The translations under genes were made by a program, and so were the position numbers. The notes beneath the pieces are model-generated. The model was not told the DNA's origin and ran no database searches. It saw only the letters and a list, made by a program, of their open reading frames with translations. A stretch of 64,000 nucleotides of DNA from Crenothrix sp043729335 (lineage in GTDB: Bacteria > Pseudomonadota > Gammaproteobacteria > Methylococcales > Methylomonadaceae): positions 1 to 64,000 of the forward strand of contig NZ_JAYTLQ010000048.1 in assembly GCF_043729335.1 (NCBI RefSeq). Direction: 5' to 3'. How positions within the stretch are numbered: the first letter of the stretch is position 1; the number at the start of each line of letters is the position of its first letter. Shown piece by piece: positions 53,226-62,642 of this stretch.

Positions 53226-55898
53226 ATGCAAAAAATCTTTCAGCGCATCATCAACTATTTGCTAGAGCAGTACGCTGCGGTACTGGTACTGCTGGCTCTG
53301 GTTTCCATCGCAACTTATTTAGTACTGATTACCGATATTCGAGAACAGGAAGGTAACGCATTACTGGTAAAGATGAGTACCGAACAGGGTCAGCTTATCG
53401 AAGAAATCAATCTGTCTTTAACCCACAAAAGCTATCTGGCTGATGCTACCGAAATACGCAAGATAGACTCGAAAATTATTTCCAACATCATACAACTAGA
53501 AGAATCCCATGCTGCATTGCGCGAAGGCGTGCGCTTTATCCGCGAGGGTCAGCGCCTTATCCATATTCCAGGGCAATTGTCGACAGAATTAAGGCTACTG
53601 TATTTTGATGGCGCAAAACCCCTCGATGCCTTAATGAGAGACTACTTATCGCTCGCACGTAAGCTACAGCGTATTCCGGCCGGTGAAATCAATCTTGCCA
53701 ACACTGATCTGAACCGCTTATTTTTTGTCTTCACGCCGGTCATACTAGACGGCATCAATCGAGGCTCGTTAATACAGCAGCGCCATAGTGAGTTTATGCT
53801 CAGTGGCACCATCAATAAGCAACATCTGTCGTTTGCTATCTCGCTGGCATCCTTAATCATGGTGGGGTTTTTACTTTTGCATCCTTTGGTGTCCAGTTTG
53901 CAGGAAAAAGCCTTAATCATGAAACAAGAGGCCGATAACGTCATCAACACCACACATTCACTAATCGTCGGGCTTAGTGCAGAAGGTGACGTTGTGCTGT
54001 TTAATCAACACGCTCAAGAAGACACCGGCTGGTCGGAAGAAGACATCAAAGGCAGCAATTTTTTTAATCGCTGCATTCCCGAAGACGACCAACACGGGTT
54101 ACGTAAACTGTTTAATGGCATGATGTCCGGCGCAATAAAATTTGGTGAAGAAATCGAAACCAAAATGCGTATCAGCACCGGCGAACTTATCGATGTGGTG
54201 TGGAATTCAACGGTATTGAAAAGCTCGGTATCCAAACTGCCGATCATGTTTTTAGCCACCGGCCTTGATATCACCGCACGTAAAAATGCAGAACGCATAG
54301 CGCAACACGCCAACACAGAACTGGCTGAATTAGGCTTGCGTTTACAAGGTGAAATTAACCTGGCTGCTGCCCTACAACGTTCTATTTTACCGAGTCCGAT
54401 TATTAATTTACCCGGCATGCAAGGACAGGCCAATTTATTAACCTCCAGCGAAGTGGGCGGCGATTACTACGACTATTACAACATTGGCGGCTTTCATAAT
54501 ATTTTATTAATTGGCGATGTAAGCGGCCATGGCGTTGCCGCCGGTACGTTGGTGAGCGCGGCCAAGGCGGGTGTTTATCCGCTGATTGCCAATGAAATCA
54601 TCAGCCCTGCTGAAATTCTTGGCTCACTCAATAAAACCATTCGCGCCATTGCACAACAGTCTTTACTGATGACCATGGCGTGTTTAAGTCTTGATGCCAG
54701 AACTGGGAAATTGATTTTTGCCAATGCGGGCCATGTTTTACCTTATTTACTACGCTATCAAACCGGTGAGTGGGTGATGCTGGAAGCATCTGGCCTGCCT
54801 CTGGGTAAAAATATCGATACCGACTACCGCGCACACGCTACGGAATTAACCCTAAATGTCGGTGACAAATTATTTTTATACACCGACGGCCTGGTTGAAG
54901 AAGAATCGCCTAATGGTGAAGCATTTGGCTACGACCGGCTCGAAGCGATACTCAATAATAACACCACGGCTGATCCTGAAACACTGCGTATCAAACTGCT
55001 GGATGCGCTCAGACTGCATTGTCGTGGCACGGCGTATACCGATGATGTCACCATTGCCGTCGTTGTCCACAGTGACCGCGTTATACAGGCCAGCTCTACC
55101 AGTAACGAAGTCAGCGATATTATTCGCATCTCAGAGAACTTCTACCGCCAGGGCGAGCATCCTATTCCGCGTATCTCCAAAGAATACGTAGTCTTTTTGG
55201 CCGATCAGGGTTATTCCGATCTGTTAACCCGCTTCAGCCAGGACGGTATCTGCCGCATTCTGCCGCGCTATGATGATGTCTGTAAAAAACTGGGCTGGGA
55301 GCATCTGCTCAATCAACACCACGAATCGCCGGATGATGATTTATTCACCCTTATTCCTGGTACAGCGGAACACCGTCAATTTCAATTAACCCATACCGAA
55401 GATAAATTATTTATCATGGAAGAAATTCAATCTTGGCTGTCCGATCAAGGCCGTATCGATCAAGATCAACTCGAAGCCTTAATGGTTATTTTGGACGAAA
55501 TGACCGAAAACAGCCTTTACGCAGCACCGCGTGATGGTAAAGGCGTGGCTTATTACAGCAAAGGTGAATCCAGGGAGCTGTCCGAACACGAAGAAGTCCG
55601 TATTGATATCGCGCTGACGCAAGACTTTTTAGGGCTGATGATTACCGACAACTGGGGAACATTAACCCCGGGCATATTTTTGAAAAACATTGCCCGTTCG
55701 ATGGAAGAGGGTGTTGAAGCCGGCATTGGCGGCGTAGGGTTATATATGATGTGGCGGTTGGCAGATTATTTGCAAATACGGGTGCATCCGCAAAAACGCA
55801 CCCAGGTCACCACGCTGTGGGATTTGCACCGCAGCGTTGATATGAACGTCGATTCAGGTGTGCAATTCCTCTACCACAGCGAACATGAAGCCGCATAA
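53226..55898 (+). CDS. PAS-SpoIIE phosphatase fused to a kinase-like ATPase
   Basis: 890 aa from ATG 53226 (GAGG seven bases before). Order: membrane segment (about 12-38), sensor loop, second membrane segment (about 203-225), PAS (about 235-355), PP2C/SpoIIE (about 375-615) with GGDYYDYYN, GDVSGHGVAAGT, TDGLVEEESPNGE and DDVTIAV metal residues, a linker, then a GHKL ATPase (about 740-880) with the N-box DEMTENSLYAAP and GGVGLYMMWRLADY. It joins the RsbU-like phosphatase and RsbW-like kinase of partner switching in one chain. The STAS protein follows 15 bp on and is the likely substrate. Confidence 0.9.
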   Translation: MQKIFQRIINYLLEQYAAVLVLLALVSIATYLVLITDIREQEGNALLVKMSTEQGQLIEEINLSLTHKSYLADATEIRKIDSKIISNIIQLEESHAALREGVRFIREGQRLIHIPGQLSTELRLLYFDGAKPLDALMRDYLSLARKLQRIPAGEINLANTDLNRLFFVFTPVILDGINRGSLIQQRHSEFMLSGTINKQHLSFAISLASLIMVGFLLLHPLVSSLQEKALIMKQEADNVINTTHSLIVGLSAEGDVVLFNQHAQEDTGWSEEDIKGSNFFNRCIPEDDQHGLRKLFNGMMSGAIKFGEEIETKMRISTGELIDVVWNSTVLKSSVSKLPIMFLATGLDITARKNAERIAQHANTELAELGLRLQGEINLAAALQRSILPSPIINLPGMQGQANLLTSSEVGGDYYDYYNIGGFHNILLIGDVSGHGVAAGTLVSAAKAGVYPLIANEIISPAEILGSLNKTIRAIAQQSLLMTMACLSLDARTGKLIFANAGHVLPYLLRYQTGEWVMLEASGLPLGKNIDTDYRAHATELTLNVGDKLFLYTDGLVEEESPNGEAFGYDRLEAILNNNTTADPETLRIKLLDALRLHCRGTAYTDDVTIAVVVHSDRVIQASSTSNEVSDIIRISENFYRQGEHPIPRISKEYVVFLADQGYSDLLTRFSQDGICRILPRYDDVCKKLGWEHLLNQHHESPDDDLFTLIPGTAEHRQFQLTHTEDKLFIMEEIQSWLSDQGRIDQDQLEALMVILDEMTENSLYAAPRDGKGVAYYSKGESRELSEHEEVRIDIALTQDFLGLMITDNWGTLTPGIFLKNIARSMEEGVEAGIGGVGLYMMWRLADYLQIRVHPQKRTQVTTLWDLHRSVDMNVDSGVQFLYHSEHEAA

Positions 55899-55913
55899 AA
55901 AGGAGATTAAACC

Positions 55914-57041
55914 GTGTTAATGTCAAATAGCTTTAGTATTCAAGAGATCTCCAAACAAGGCGAACTCTACCGTTACCTGTTCATTGGTTCAATTGATGCC
56001 CATGCCGCCAGCACCTTAGAATCATTATCTTCGCTACCTTCTGGTGCGCAGGTTTTGCTGGATTTTGGGCAAGTTGAGCGCGTCAATTCAATGGGCTTAT
56101 CCTTGCTGTTAAAGCTCTTTGAGCAATGGGAACACAAAAAAATTCGCGTTGAAGTGCAAAAATTGAACAGAATGATCAACATGCTGTTTAAAATTACTGG
56201 CTTGGGTCGTTTTATTAGTTCAGCGAAAAGAGATATTGCTATCATTTCTGATGCACACACCGTCAACCCAGAGCCGCCACGTCACCCAGAACACAAGCCT
56301 GCCACGCCCCATATTCCCCATGATAAATTAAATTTTGTAGCCACTTTGCAATCAGGTCAGCAACTGACCGGCTGGTATTTGCTCAATACCTATTTACAAC
56401 GCAAATTAAATAGAGCCATTCATTTTGAACAATCTGCCAATGTGCCTGATGGCAATATGACAGATTTGTTTTTTGCAAAACCGTTTGAAGCCTGCGAAAT
56501 GATTAAAAACCATGGTTTTATTCCTATCTTAAAACCTATTTCTGAAGCCGATGAAGTGGTCATCCTAACGCGGATAGATGATACACGTAGCTTAAAAGAT
56601 CTTGAAGGCCTCACCGTAAGCGTGGCTTCTGAAGGCAGTTTTGTCTATTTGTTAGGGCGTTTTTTATGTGATGAAAACGGCGTAAATTCTGCAAAATTTA
56701 TTTTTGACATTGCCGGTAACGAAATCAAAGCCTTGCAATCGTTAATCCGTGGCAAATGTGACTTAACCTTCATGCTGAAAAAAACTTTTCAAGGGCTGTC
56801 ATCGTTTAGCCGCAGTAATGTACAAAAACTGGATGAAAGCGAAACCGATTTTGCTTCCCATTTATTCTGCATTTCACCTCAATTGCAAGACCATGTCGAT
56901 GAGCTCCTGACGGTATTAACCGCCATGACAGAAGATAATCAAGGCCAACAAATTTTAACGGACATTCAAATTGAGGGCTGGCATAAGCCAGAAGCCGGTG
57001 AATTGCAAATGTTACAAGCGGTATATAGTCGTTATACGTAG
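55914..57041 (+). CDS. STAS domain fused to PhnD-like substrate-binding domain
   Basis: 375 aa. The STAS domain (about 3-105) has LLDFGQVERVNSMGLSLLL; the Ser after NSM is the probable phospho-site. A His/Pro-rich linker then leads to a PhnD/transferrin-like domain (about 140-370) with LVGRFL-type VYLLGRFLCDENG and IKALQSLIRGKCDLTFMLK. No signal peptide is present, so the binding fold is cytoplasmic, unlike free PhnD. The GTG start lies eight bases after AGGAG. It couples a partner-switch antagonist to a ligand fold; the ligand is unknown. Confidence 0.8.
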   Translation: MLMSNSFSIQEISKQGELYRYLFIGSIDAHAASTLESLSSLPSGAQVLLDFGQVERVNSMGLSLLLKLFEQWEHKKIRVEVQKLNRMINMLFKITGLGRFISSAKRDIAIISDAHTVNPEPPRHPEHKPATPHIPHDKLNFVATLQSGQQLTGWYLLNTYLQRKLNRAIHFEQSANVPDGNMTDLFFAKPFEACEMIKNHGFIPILKPISEADEVVILTRIDDTRSLKDLEGLTVSVASEGSFVYLLGRFLCDENGVNSAKFIFDIAGNEIKALQSLIRGKCDLTFMLKKTFQGLSSFSRSNVQKLDESETDFASHLFCISPQLQDHVDELLTVLTAMTEDNQGQQILTDIQIEGWHKPEAGELQMLQAVYSRYT

Positions 57042-57090
57042 TAAACCTAAAGAGTGCTTAAAGCTAAGTCATGAAGTCTCTTAAAACGAA

Positions 57091-58044
57091 ATGGTCAAGG
57101 CGGCGTATTGCTACCTGTTCGGTAAATATACGCCTCGCCCCAGTGCTAAAAATTTTTCTGTTATTTACCAAAAAATGTATTTAATAAAAGAAAATCAACA
57201 AGCCGACACTATAAATGGCTACGGGGAATTAATGCACGGGGTATGCCTGGCAACAGATGCAGACAATTATAAATCGTTGTCTGAAAGCATGAATCCAATG
57301 ACTTTAAATGCACTGATGAACAAATACTACAGCACTATGTTCCCAGTGATAAAAGCCCATAATGGCTTGATAGCTAATCTAATGGACGATGCCCTGATTG
57401 CTTTATGGGCTAAACCTATTGCCGAGACACAACTTAGAAGTGATGCTTGTTATGCAGCACTTAAAATTAATAGCGCCCTACAGGAGTTTAACCATTTGCC
57501 ATCCCCTCAATTACCCACCTACCTGGGTTTACATTACGGTGAAATGCGTTTAAGTAACCACAAGTTAATGGAGGATTACGGTGGCTTACCTGTTGGTAAT
57601 ATTATTACGACCTCCACACAAATTGAAGCTCTAAATAAAATTTTGGGTACGCGTATTTTGGTATCTGCTACTGTAATTGAGGGCTTATCGGGTTTTATTA
57701 GCCGCGAAATTGGTGTGTTTCTACTAAAGGATACAACTCAGCCCATTGTTATTTTTGAATTGATCGATAAAAACGATCAGATTGACCCCAAGTTAGCCCC
57801 TTTGTTATATGCCTTTGCCAAAGCTTTACATTTATTTCAACAATGCCAATGGAAGAAGGCGCAAAAAAGCTTTGTTAATATCCATAAATATTACCCCAAT
57901 GATGGCCCGACAATTTTTTATATCAATCATCTAGAAAGGCATCTGACGCAATGTCCAAACAATCCTATGTACAAGCCGGTGATAGAAGTAAGTCATCTTT
58001 CAGCTTCAAGGCAAGAATTATACTCAAATTTAGGGATACAATGA
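57091..58044 (+). CDS. Class III adenylate/guanylate cyclase domain, N-terminally short
   Basis: 317 aa. The cyclase core starts near residue 45 with GVCLATDADNYKSLSESM and has LMDDALIALW, which keep the two metal Asp. The chain begins LFGKYTPRPSAK, the join between the membrane part and cyclase part of CHASE2-type cyclases, so the CHASE2 and membrane regions seem lost. The C-terminal part resembles a TPR-like tail (YAFAKALHLFQQCQWKKAQ). It may still be active; the start codon lacks a clear ribosome site. It lies 50 bp after the STAS gene. Confidence 0.75.
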   Translation: MVKAAYCYLFGKYTPRPSAKNFSVIYQKMYLIKENQQADTINGYGELMHGVCLATDADNYKSLSESMNPMTLNALMNKYYSTMFPVIKAHNGLIANLMDDALIALWAKPIAETQLRSDACYAALKINSALQEFNHLPSPQLPTYLGLHYGEMRLSNHKLMEDYGGLPVGNIITTSTQIEALNKILGTRILVSATVIEGLSGFISREIGVFLLKDTTQPIVIFELIDKNDQIDPKLAPLLYAFAKALHLFQQCQWKKAQKSFVNIHKYYPNDGPTIFYINHLERHLTQCPNNPMYKPVIEVSHLSASRQELYSNLGIQ

Positions 58045-58218
58045 GTCAGAAGCATTGGAGTTAGCTATTTTGCCGATGACTCATAAACGCTATACTTAAA
58101 TGCAGCCTTTGCCCTAATTTAAAAAAGTACTATAGTTATTAGTGAAATAACTTGACGCTTAAGTTATTTATTCCCTGAATTTAGTAGGGGCTCGCTTAAT
58201 TATTCTGAACTGGAAGCT

Positions 58219-58689
58219 ATGATTTTTAAAAATTGGTTTAAACGTTTACTGACTCGAAAAAAATCTAAACCTACACCCCTTGTTTCTTCCACGGTAGATA
58301 TTATCGAAATTGCACAGGAAGAGACGGTAGGGTTGAATTTTAAATCCGCTATTGAAGCGCATCAAAACTGGAAAAAACGACTCACATCCGTTGTGGATGG
58401 CAGTTCAGCCGAAACACTCCAGGTTGAAATTGTTAGCCGTGATGATCAATGCTTGCTTGGCAAGTGGATTTATAGCGCCGGTGGTAAACAGTTTTCTACC
58501 TTAGAGCAGTTTTCAAGACTCCAAAAAAATCATGCCCATTTTCATAGCTGTGCAGGTAAAGTATTACATTTAGCACAAACCAAAAATACAAACGCAGCCA
58601 TCGCCGAACTCAAAGAAGGTGATTATGCCCAAGCATCTCAAGAAGTCATCAGAGATCTGGTCGCTGTTTATACGCACGTCACAAAATAA
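58219..58689 (+). CDS. CZB (chemoreceptor zinc-binding) domain protein
   Basis: 156 aa soluble protein. Probable zinc ligands are His48 (EAHQNWK), Cys78 (DQCLLGKW), and two of His105/107/109 (KNHAHFH). CZB domains sense zinc or HOCl and often regulate a diguanylate cyclase or chemoreceptor; here it stands alone beside the cyclase and partner-switch genes. A strong hairpin follows. Confidence 0.88.
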   Translation: MIFKNWFKRLLTRKKSKPTPLVSSTVDIIEIAQEETVGLNFKSAIEAHQNWKKRLTSVVDGSSAETLQVEIVSRDDQCLLGKWIYSAGGKQFSTLEQFSRLQKNHAHFHSCAGKVLHLAQTKNTNAAIAELKEGDYAQASQEVIRDLVAVYTHVTK

Positions 58690-58734
58690 AGCCACCCGCT
58701 TAAAACAGAACACTATTCAAAGGCTAAACATTCA

Positions 58735-58775
58735 GCTGTCTTTAGTCCCAAACCCGTGTAGGGAATAAAGACAGC
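58735..58775 (+). terminator. Hairpin after the CZB gene
   Basis: GCTGTCTTTAGTCCC/GGGAATAAAGACAGC stem with one mismatch, 45 bp past the stop. Confidence 0.7.
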
Positions 58776-58868
58776 AGCAGAGCAATTAATCCACTCATGC
58801 TTGGACGCTAGATATTGAATACGTTATCATAAACGCTTCACATCATATCCGACACTATGAGGCAGTTT

Positions 58869-59444
58869 ATGAAAAGCCTTTTGATTTCCAGCTGTTTGTT
58901 GTTAAGTGCCTGTTCGCATCTCCCTCCCGCCATTGAAAATCCGCCACCCGTAGAGATAACTTACGATCAAGCTATCCACAACATTAACGCCTACAAAAAT
59001 ACGCTTGTGCGTTGGGGTGGTGTGATTATTGACGTAGAAAACGAAGAATATCAAAGTTATATTCAAGTTTTACTGTATCCTTTAAACAGCTACGGAAGGC
59101 CGCAACTGGATCAAACTAATTCGGGACGCTTTATAATCAACAGCCCCAGCTTTCTTGATCCTGTAGTTTATAGCAAAAATACTGAAGTCACGGTATTTGG
59201 CGCCTTGCTTGGAGAGGTAGACCGAACAGTTGATAAAAAAACGCTTAAACTGCCAGTCGTTTTATCACAGATCATTCATTTGTGGCCAAAATACGACCCC
59301 AGTACTTTCTATGGGGGTTATGGAATGGGATATGGCGGCTTTGGACCTTATAACGGTTATTATGGCGGCATGAGAGGTGGATGGGGCAATTATCCCTATT
59401 ACGGCGGTTATTATTCACCTTTTTATGGTTATCGCAATCGTTAG
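58869..59444 (+). CDS. Slp-family outer-membrane lipoprotein
   Basis: 191 aa. The lipobox LLSAC is near residue 14 after a short signal peptide. The core NTLVRWGGVIIDVENEE and SGRFIINSPSFLDP, TEVTVFGALLGEVDR match Slp. The tail is Gly/Tyr-rich (GGYGMGYGGFGPYNGYYGG), like the repeat lipoprotein at 52072. The start at 58869 has GAGG six bases before it. Slp proteins appear under starvation and stress in E. coli. Confidence 0.85.
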   Translation: MKSLLISSCLLLSACSHLPPAIENPPPVEITYDQAIHNINAYKNTLVRWGGVIIDVENEEYQSYIQVLLYPLNSYGRPQLDQTNSGRFIINSPSFLDPVVYSKNTEVTVFGALLGEVDRTVDKKTLKLPVVLSQIIHLWPKYDPSTFYGGYGMGYGGFGPYNGYYGGMRGGWGNYPYYGGYYSPFYGYRNR

Positions 59445-59642
59445 CTAAACCTCAGCACACTTTTACAGTGCATTTATTTGATATTTTTTAACACTGCTTC
59501 AGCACTAAATTACACTATTGTTAAATATTGATTAGCTCGCGCTTGTACGTTGACAACAAGCCCTATTCAGTTCGATAATCGCCCTTTCACAGAGTAGTCG
59601 CAGAACTACTAAAACAACACAATAAAAAACTACGGAGTAGTC

Positions 59643-60494
59643 ATGTCAAACAAAACCGCAATAACCGTCTCCACATTATGGCGCTATCCAGTAAAATCAA
59701 TGATGGGTGAAGAGCTTAATGGGGCGCACATTAGTATGGGCGGATTATTAGGTGATCGTTTTTATGCGCTTATCGATACCGAAACTAACAAAGTTGTCAG
59801 CGCCAAAAATCCAAAAAAATGGCCTAATATTTTTTCATTTCGCGCTGCCTACACTGATCCACTTGAAGCTAACGCATCTCAAGCAGTGTGGATTTCACTT
59901 CCAGACGGTAGTGTTTTACACAGTGATCAAGCTGATATTAATGACAAGCTGTCCAGTTTTTTAGGACGCCCGGTAAGATTAGAAACCAAAGCACCAGACG
60001 CTGCAAAACTAGAGCAATATTGGCCAGAATACGAAGGCGAAGCCAACGAAATCTCCAGCGAAACGGTTGCTGGCGATGCGCCACAAGGTTCCTTTTTTGA
60101 CTATGCTGCGCTGCATTTACTGACTACCAGCTCAATCCAGGCCATGCAAAAACTGTATCCTTCTGGTCGCTTTGAGGTCAGGCGTTTTAGACCGAATATT
60201 ATGGTTGATACCCTGGGGTTGGAAGGCTTTGTTGAGAATGATTGGGTAGGTAAAACCATACGATTAGGTGATACCTTACGGGTACACATTTCAGATCCCT
60301 GCCCTCGTTGCGTAATGCCAACGTTGGCTCAAGGTGATTTGCCTGCGGACAGTGGCATACTGAAGCACGCCGTTGGAAAAAATACACCAATGGTGCCGTT
60401 TGCAGGTAAGGAACTGCCTAGTGTGGGCGTGTATGCTAAGGTTGTTCAAGCGGGTTGGGTTAAGCGTGGGGATACCATTACCATCGAAGATTGA
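59643..60494 (+). CDS. MOSC-domain protein
   Basis: 283 aa with an N-terminal beta-barrel (MOSC_N; WRYPVKSMMGEEL, GLLGDRFYALID) and a C-terminal MOSC domain with DPCPRCVMPTLAQGD, the Cys that binds sulfur or molybdenum cofactor. Such proteins act in sulfur carriage or N-hydroxylated compound reduction. Single gene. Confidence 0.88.
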   Translation: MSNKTAITVSTLWRYPVKSMMGEELNGAHISMGGLLGDRFYALIDTETNKVVSAKNPKKWPNIFSFRAAYTDPLEANASQAVWISLPDGSVLHSDQADINDKLSSFLGRPVRLETKAPDAAKLEQYWPEYEGEANEISSETVAGDAPQGSFFDYAALHLLTTSSIQAMQKLYPSGRFEVRRFRPNIMVDTLGLEGFVENDWVGKTIRLGDTLRVHISDPCPRCVMPTLAQGDLPADSGILKHAVGKNTPMVPFAGKELPSVGVYAKVVQAGWVKRGDTITIED

Positions 60495-60576
60495 TAACTT
60501 ATAGAATGGGTCGGATAATTTCTAACTCATTCTATTTTATTACCTTTAGTCTAAAGTTGTCTTTTTTGTAATTACT

Positions 60577-62568
60577 ATGCCAAGTATTTACCGTTCCGAC
60601 CTTGATGGCTTACGTGCTGTCGCTGTCCTCAGCGTCATTCTTTGTCACGCGCAAATTCCAGGATTTGCGGGTGGGTTTGTGGGCGTTGATATCTTTTTGG
60701 TCATTTCCGGTTTTTTAATCAGTGGCATCATTTTACGAGAAATAGCGCAAGAGACTTTTTCATTTAAAAATTTCTATATGCGCAGAGTGCGCCGCATCCT
60801 GCCCGCCTTATTGACTGTGCTGTTTGTCATTAGTGTTTTGGCCTGGTTTGTAATGCTGCCGAATGATTTTCGGCGCTTTGGTAAAGCTCTAATTGCTAGT
60901 ATTTTCATGATCCCCAATATTGCAGCCTGGAGCTCATCTGGAGATTATTTTGCTCCCTCTGCTGATTCTAATCCGCTGCTGCATTTATGGTCTTTGGGAG
61001 TAGAGGAACAGTTTTATCTGTTGTTTCCATTGCCGTTTGTATTTTTGTTGCGCAAATTCAGCGCCTGTATGTGTTGGACAATATTGACTTTCCTTACCTT
61101 ATCATCGTTGGGCTTAGCGTTTTGGGCTGCATCACACAAACCTGCCTTCGGTTTTTACTGGCTACCCACACGTGCCTGGGAGTTCTTGTTAGGCATTGGT
61201 GTGGCTTATTATTTTAGTAAGCCACTCACTGTAAAATACACAGTGCAATTATGGCTGGAATTATTGGCTTTTGCGGGGCTATTACTAATTATATTCGCCG
61301 TATCTGCACCGCAGGGAGCAGCATTAGGATCTTCACTGCCCTTTCAGATTATGGCATGTTCAGGCACAACTTTATTAATCACAACGGGCTTAACCGGAGA
61401 GACATGGGTATATAAATGCCTGGCACTTAAACCCATTGTAGGGATTGGATTAATCTCGTATTCCCTTTATCTTTGGCATTGGCCATTGTTAAGCTTGTTC
61501 TCCTATTGGCAAGCGGGCGTCCAAGTCGATGGACATGACTACATAATCACAGGATTGTTGATATTAAGCGGTGTGATGGCAACACTCAACTGGAAATATA
61601 TTGAACAACCTTTCCGGAATAAACATCGCTGGCTTCAAAAACCATTAATAAAAACTGTTTTGACGGCTCAAATACTATTGCTCGGATTGGGAATAGTTAT
61701 ATGGTATACAAACTGGACTCCACAGCGATTTAACCCCTATCAGCTTCAATATGCTGCGGGGCAGGATGATGCAAACCCATTACAAAAAGACTGTCTATTT
61801 GAAGACACCGGAGAGAGTTATAAACCTGATATTGAAAAATGTTTAATTGCGGGCCATTCAAATCTACCTCCCCGTTTTATTGTCTGGGGCGATAGCCACG
61901 CAGACGCTTTAACTCCCGCATTCGAAACCTTGGGGGAATTGTATAATGTTCCGGGTATTCAAGTAAGTTATAACACGGGGGCTGCTTTATTGAAGGCAAA
62001 GACTTTAAAATTTTCTGATAAATCGAATGATAACAGGCAGTTATTTTATCAAAATGTCATTGACTTTCTACAGCAACAGCCGTTAATAAAAGATGTTTTT
62101 TTAGTAGGCTATTGGAATGCTTATACTGAAGGCAGCCGTAAAATCACCTATCTTGATGAGCATGATTCGCTGAAAGCGTTTCAATCAAGCTTTAAAGAGA
62201 CAATTAAGCACCTTACTGCACAGGGTAAACGGGTATGGGTGGTGTTATCTGTACCCAAGGCTGACAGAAATGTACCTTTATGGTTGGCATTGAATGAAAC
62301 ACAGGGTGAAGTAATATGGATTGATGGCTATCTTGCCCAACGTAACGTACTTTTACCTTTTTTTGAGCAAATGCAAGCAGACTATAAGGTGAGATTATTA
62401 GATCCCAGCGATTTATTATGTCGTGATAACAAGCGCAGATGCAGAATTAACAGTGCGGGCAAGGCACTGTATTCTGATTACCATCACTTATCCGCCACTG
62501 GTGCAATATTTGTTGCTGAGAGTTTAATGCCAGCATTTAAATTGATGCAAAAGGAAAAATATTTATAA
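60577..62568 (+). CDS. AT3-SGNH acyltransferase (OafA/OatA-like)
   Basis: 663 aa, third of its kind in the window and the only one on the plus strand. AT3 domain (about 1-350) begins YRSDLDGLRAVAVLSVILCHAQ; the SGNH domain has WGDSHADALTPAFE near residue 437 and DYHHLS near 634. Not beside sugar genes; the acceptor is unknown. A bidirectional terminator separates it from groL. Confidence 0.9.
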   Translation: MPSIYRSDLDGLRAVAVLSVILCHAQIPGFAGGFVGVDIFLVISGFLISGIILREIAQETFSFKNFYMRRVRRILPALLTVLFVISVLAWFVMLPNDFRRFGKALIASIFMIPNIAAWSSSGDYFAPSADSNPLLHLWSLGVEEQFYLLFPLPFVFLLRKFSACMCWTILTFLTLSSLGLAFWAASHKPAFGFYWLPTRAWEFLLGIGVAYYFSKPLTVKYTVQLWLELLAFAGLLLIIFAVSAPQGAALGSSLPFQIMACSGTTLLITTGLTGETWVYKCLALKPIVGIGLISYSLYLWHWPLLSLFSYWQAGVQVDGHDYIITGLLILSGVMATLNWKYIEQPFRNKHRWLQKPLIKTVLTAQILLLGLGIVIWYTNWTPQRFNPYQLQYAAGQDDANPLQKDCLFEDTGESYKPDIEKCLIAGHSNLPPRFIVWGDSHADALTPAFETLGELYNVPGIQVSYNTGAALLKAKTLKFSDKSNDNRQLFYQNVIDFLQQQPLIKDVFLVGYWNAYTEGSRKITYLDEHDSLKAFQSSFKETIKHLTAQGKRVWVVLSVPKADRNVPLWLALNETQGEVIWIDGYLAQRNVLLPFFEQMQADYKVRLLDPSDLLCRDNKRRCRINSAGKALYSDYHHLSATGAIFVAESLMPAFKLMQKEKYL

Positions 62569-62607
62569 AAAAAGCCCCGATTGCATTACGCAAGCAGGGC
62601 TTTTTAT
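62566..62607. terminator. Bidirectional terminator between the acyltransferase and groL
   Basis: AAAAAAAGCCCC...GGGCTTTTT outer arms and TTGC/GCAA inner arms; A-run on one side and T-run on the other serve both convergent genes. Confidence 0.85.
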
Positions 62608-62642
62608 TGCGCTTAAAACAGCAAGGTTTTAAGACAACATGA

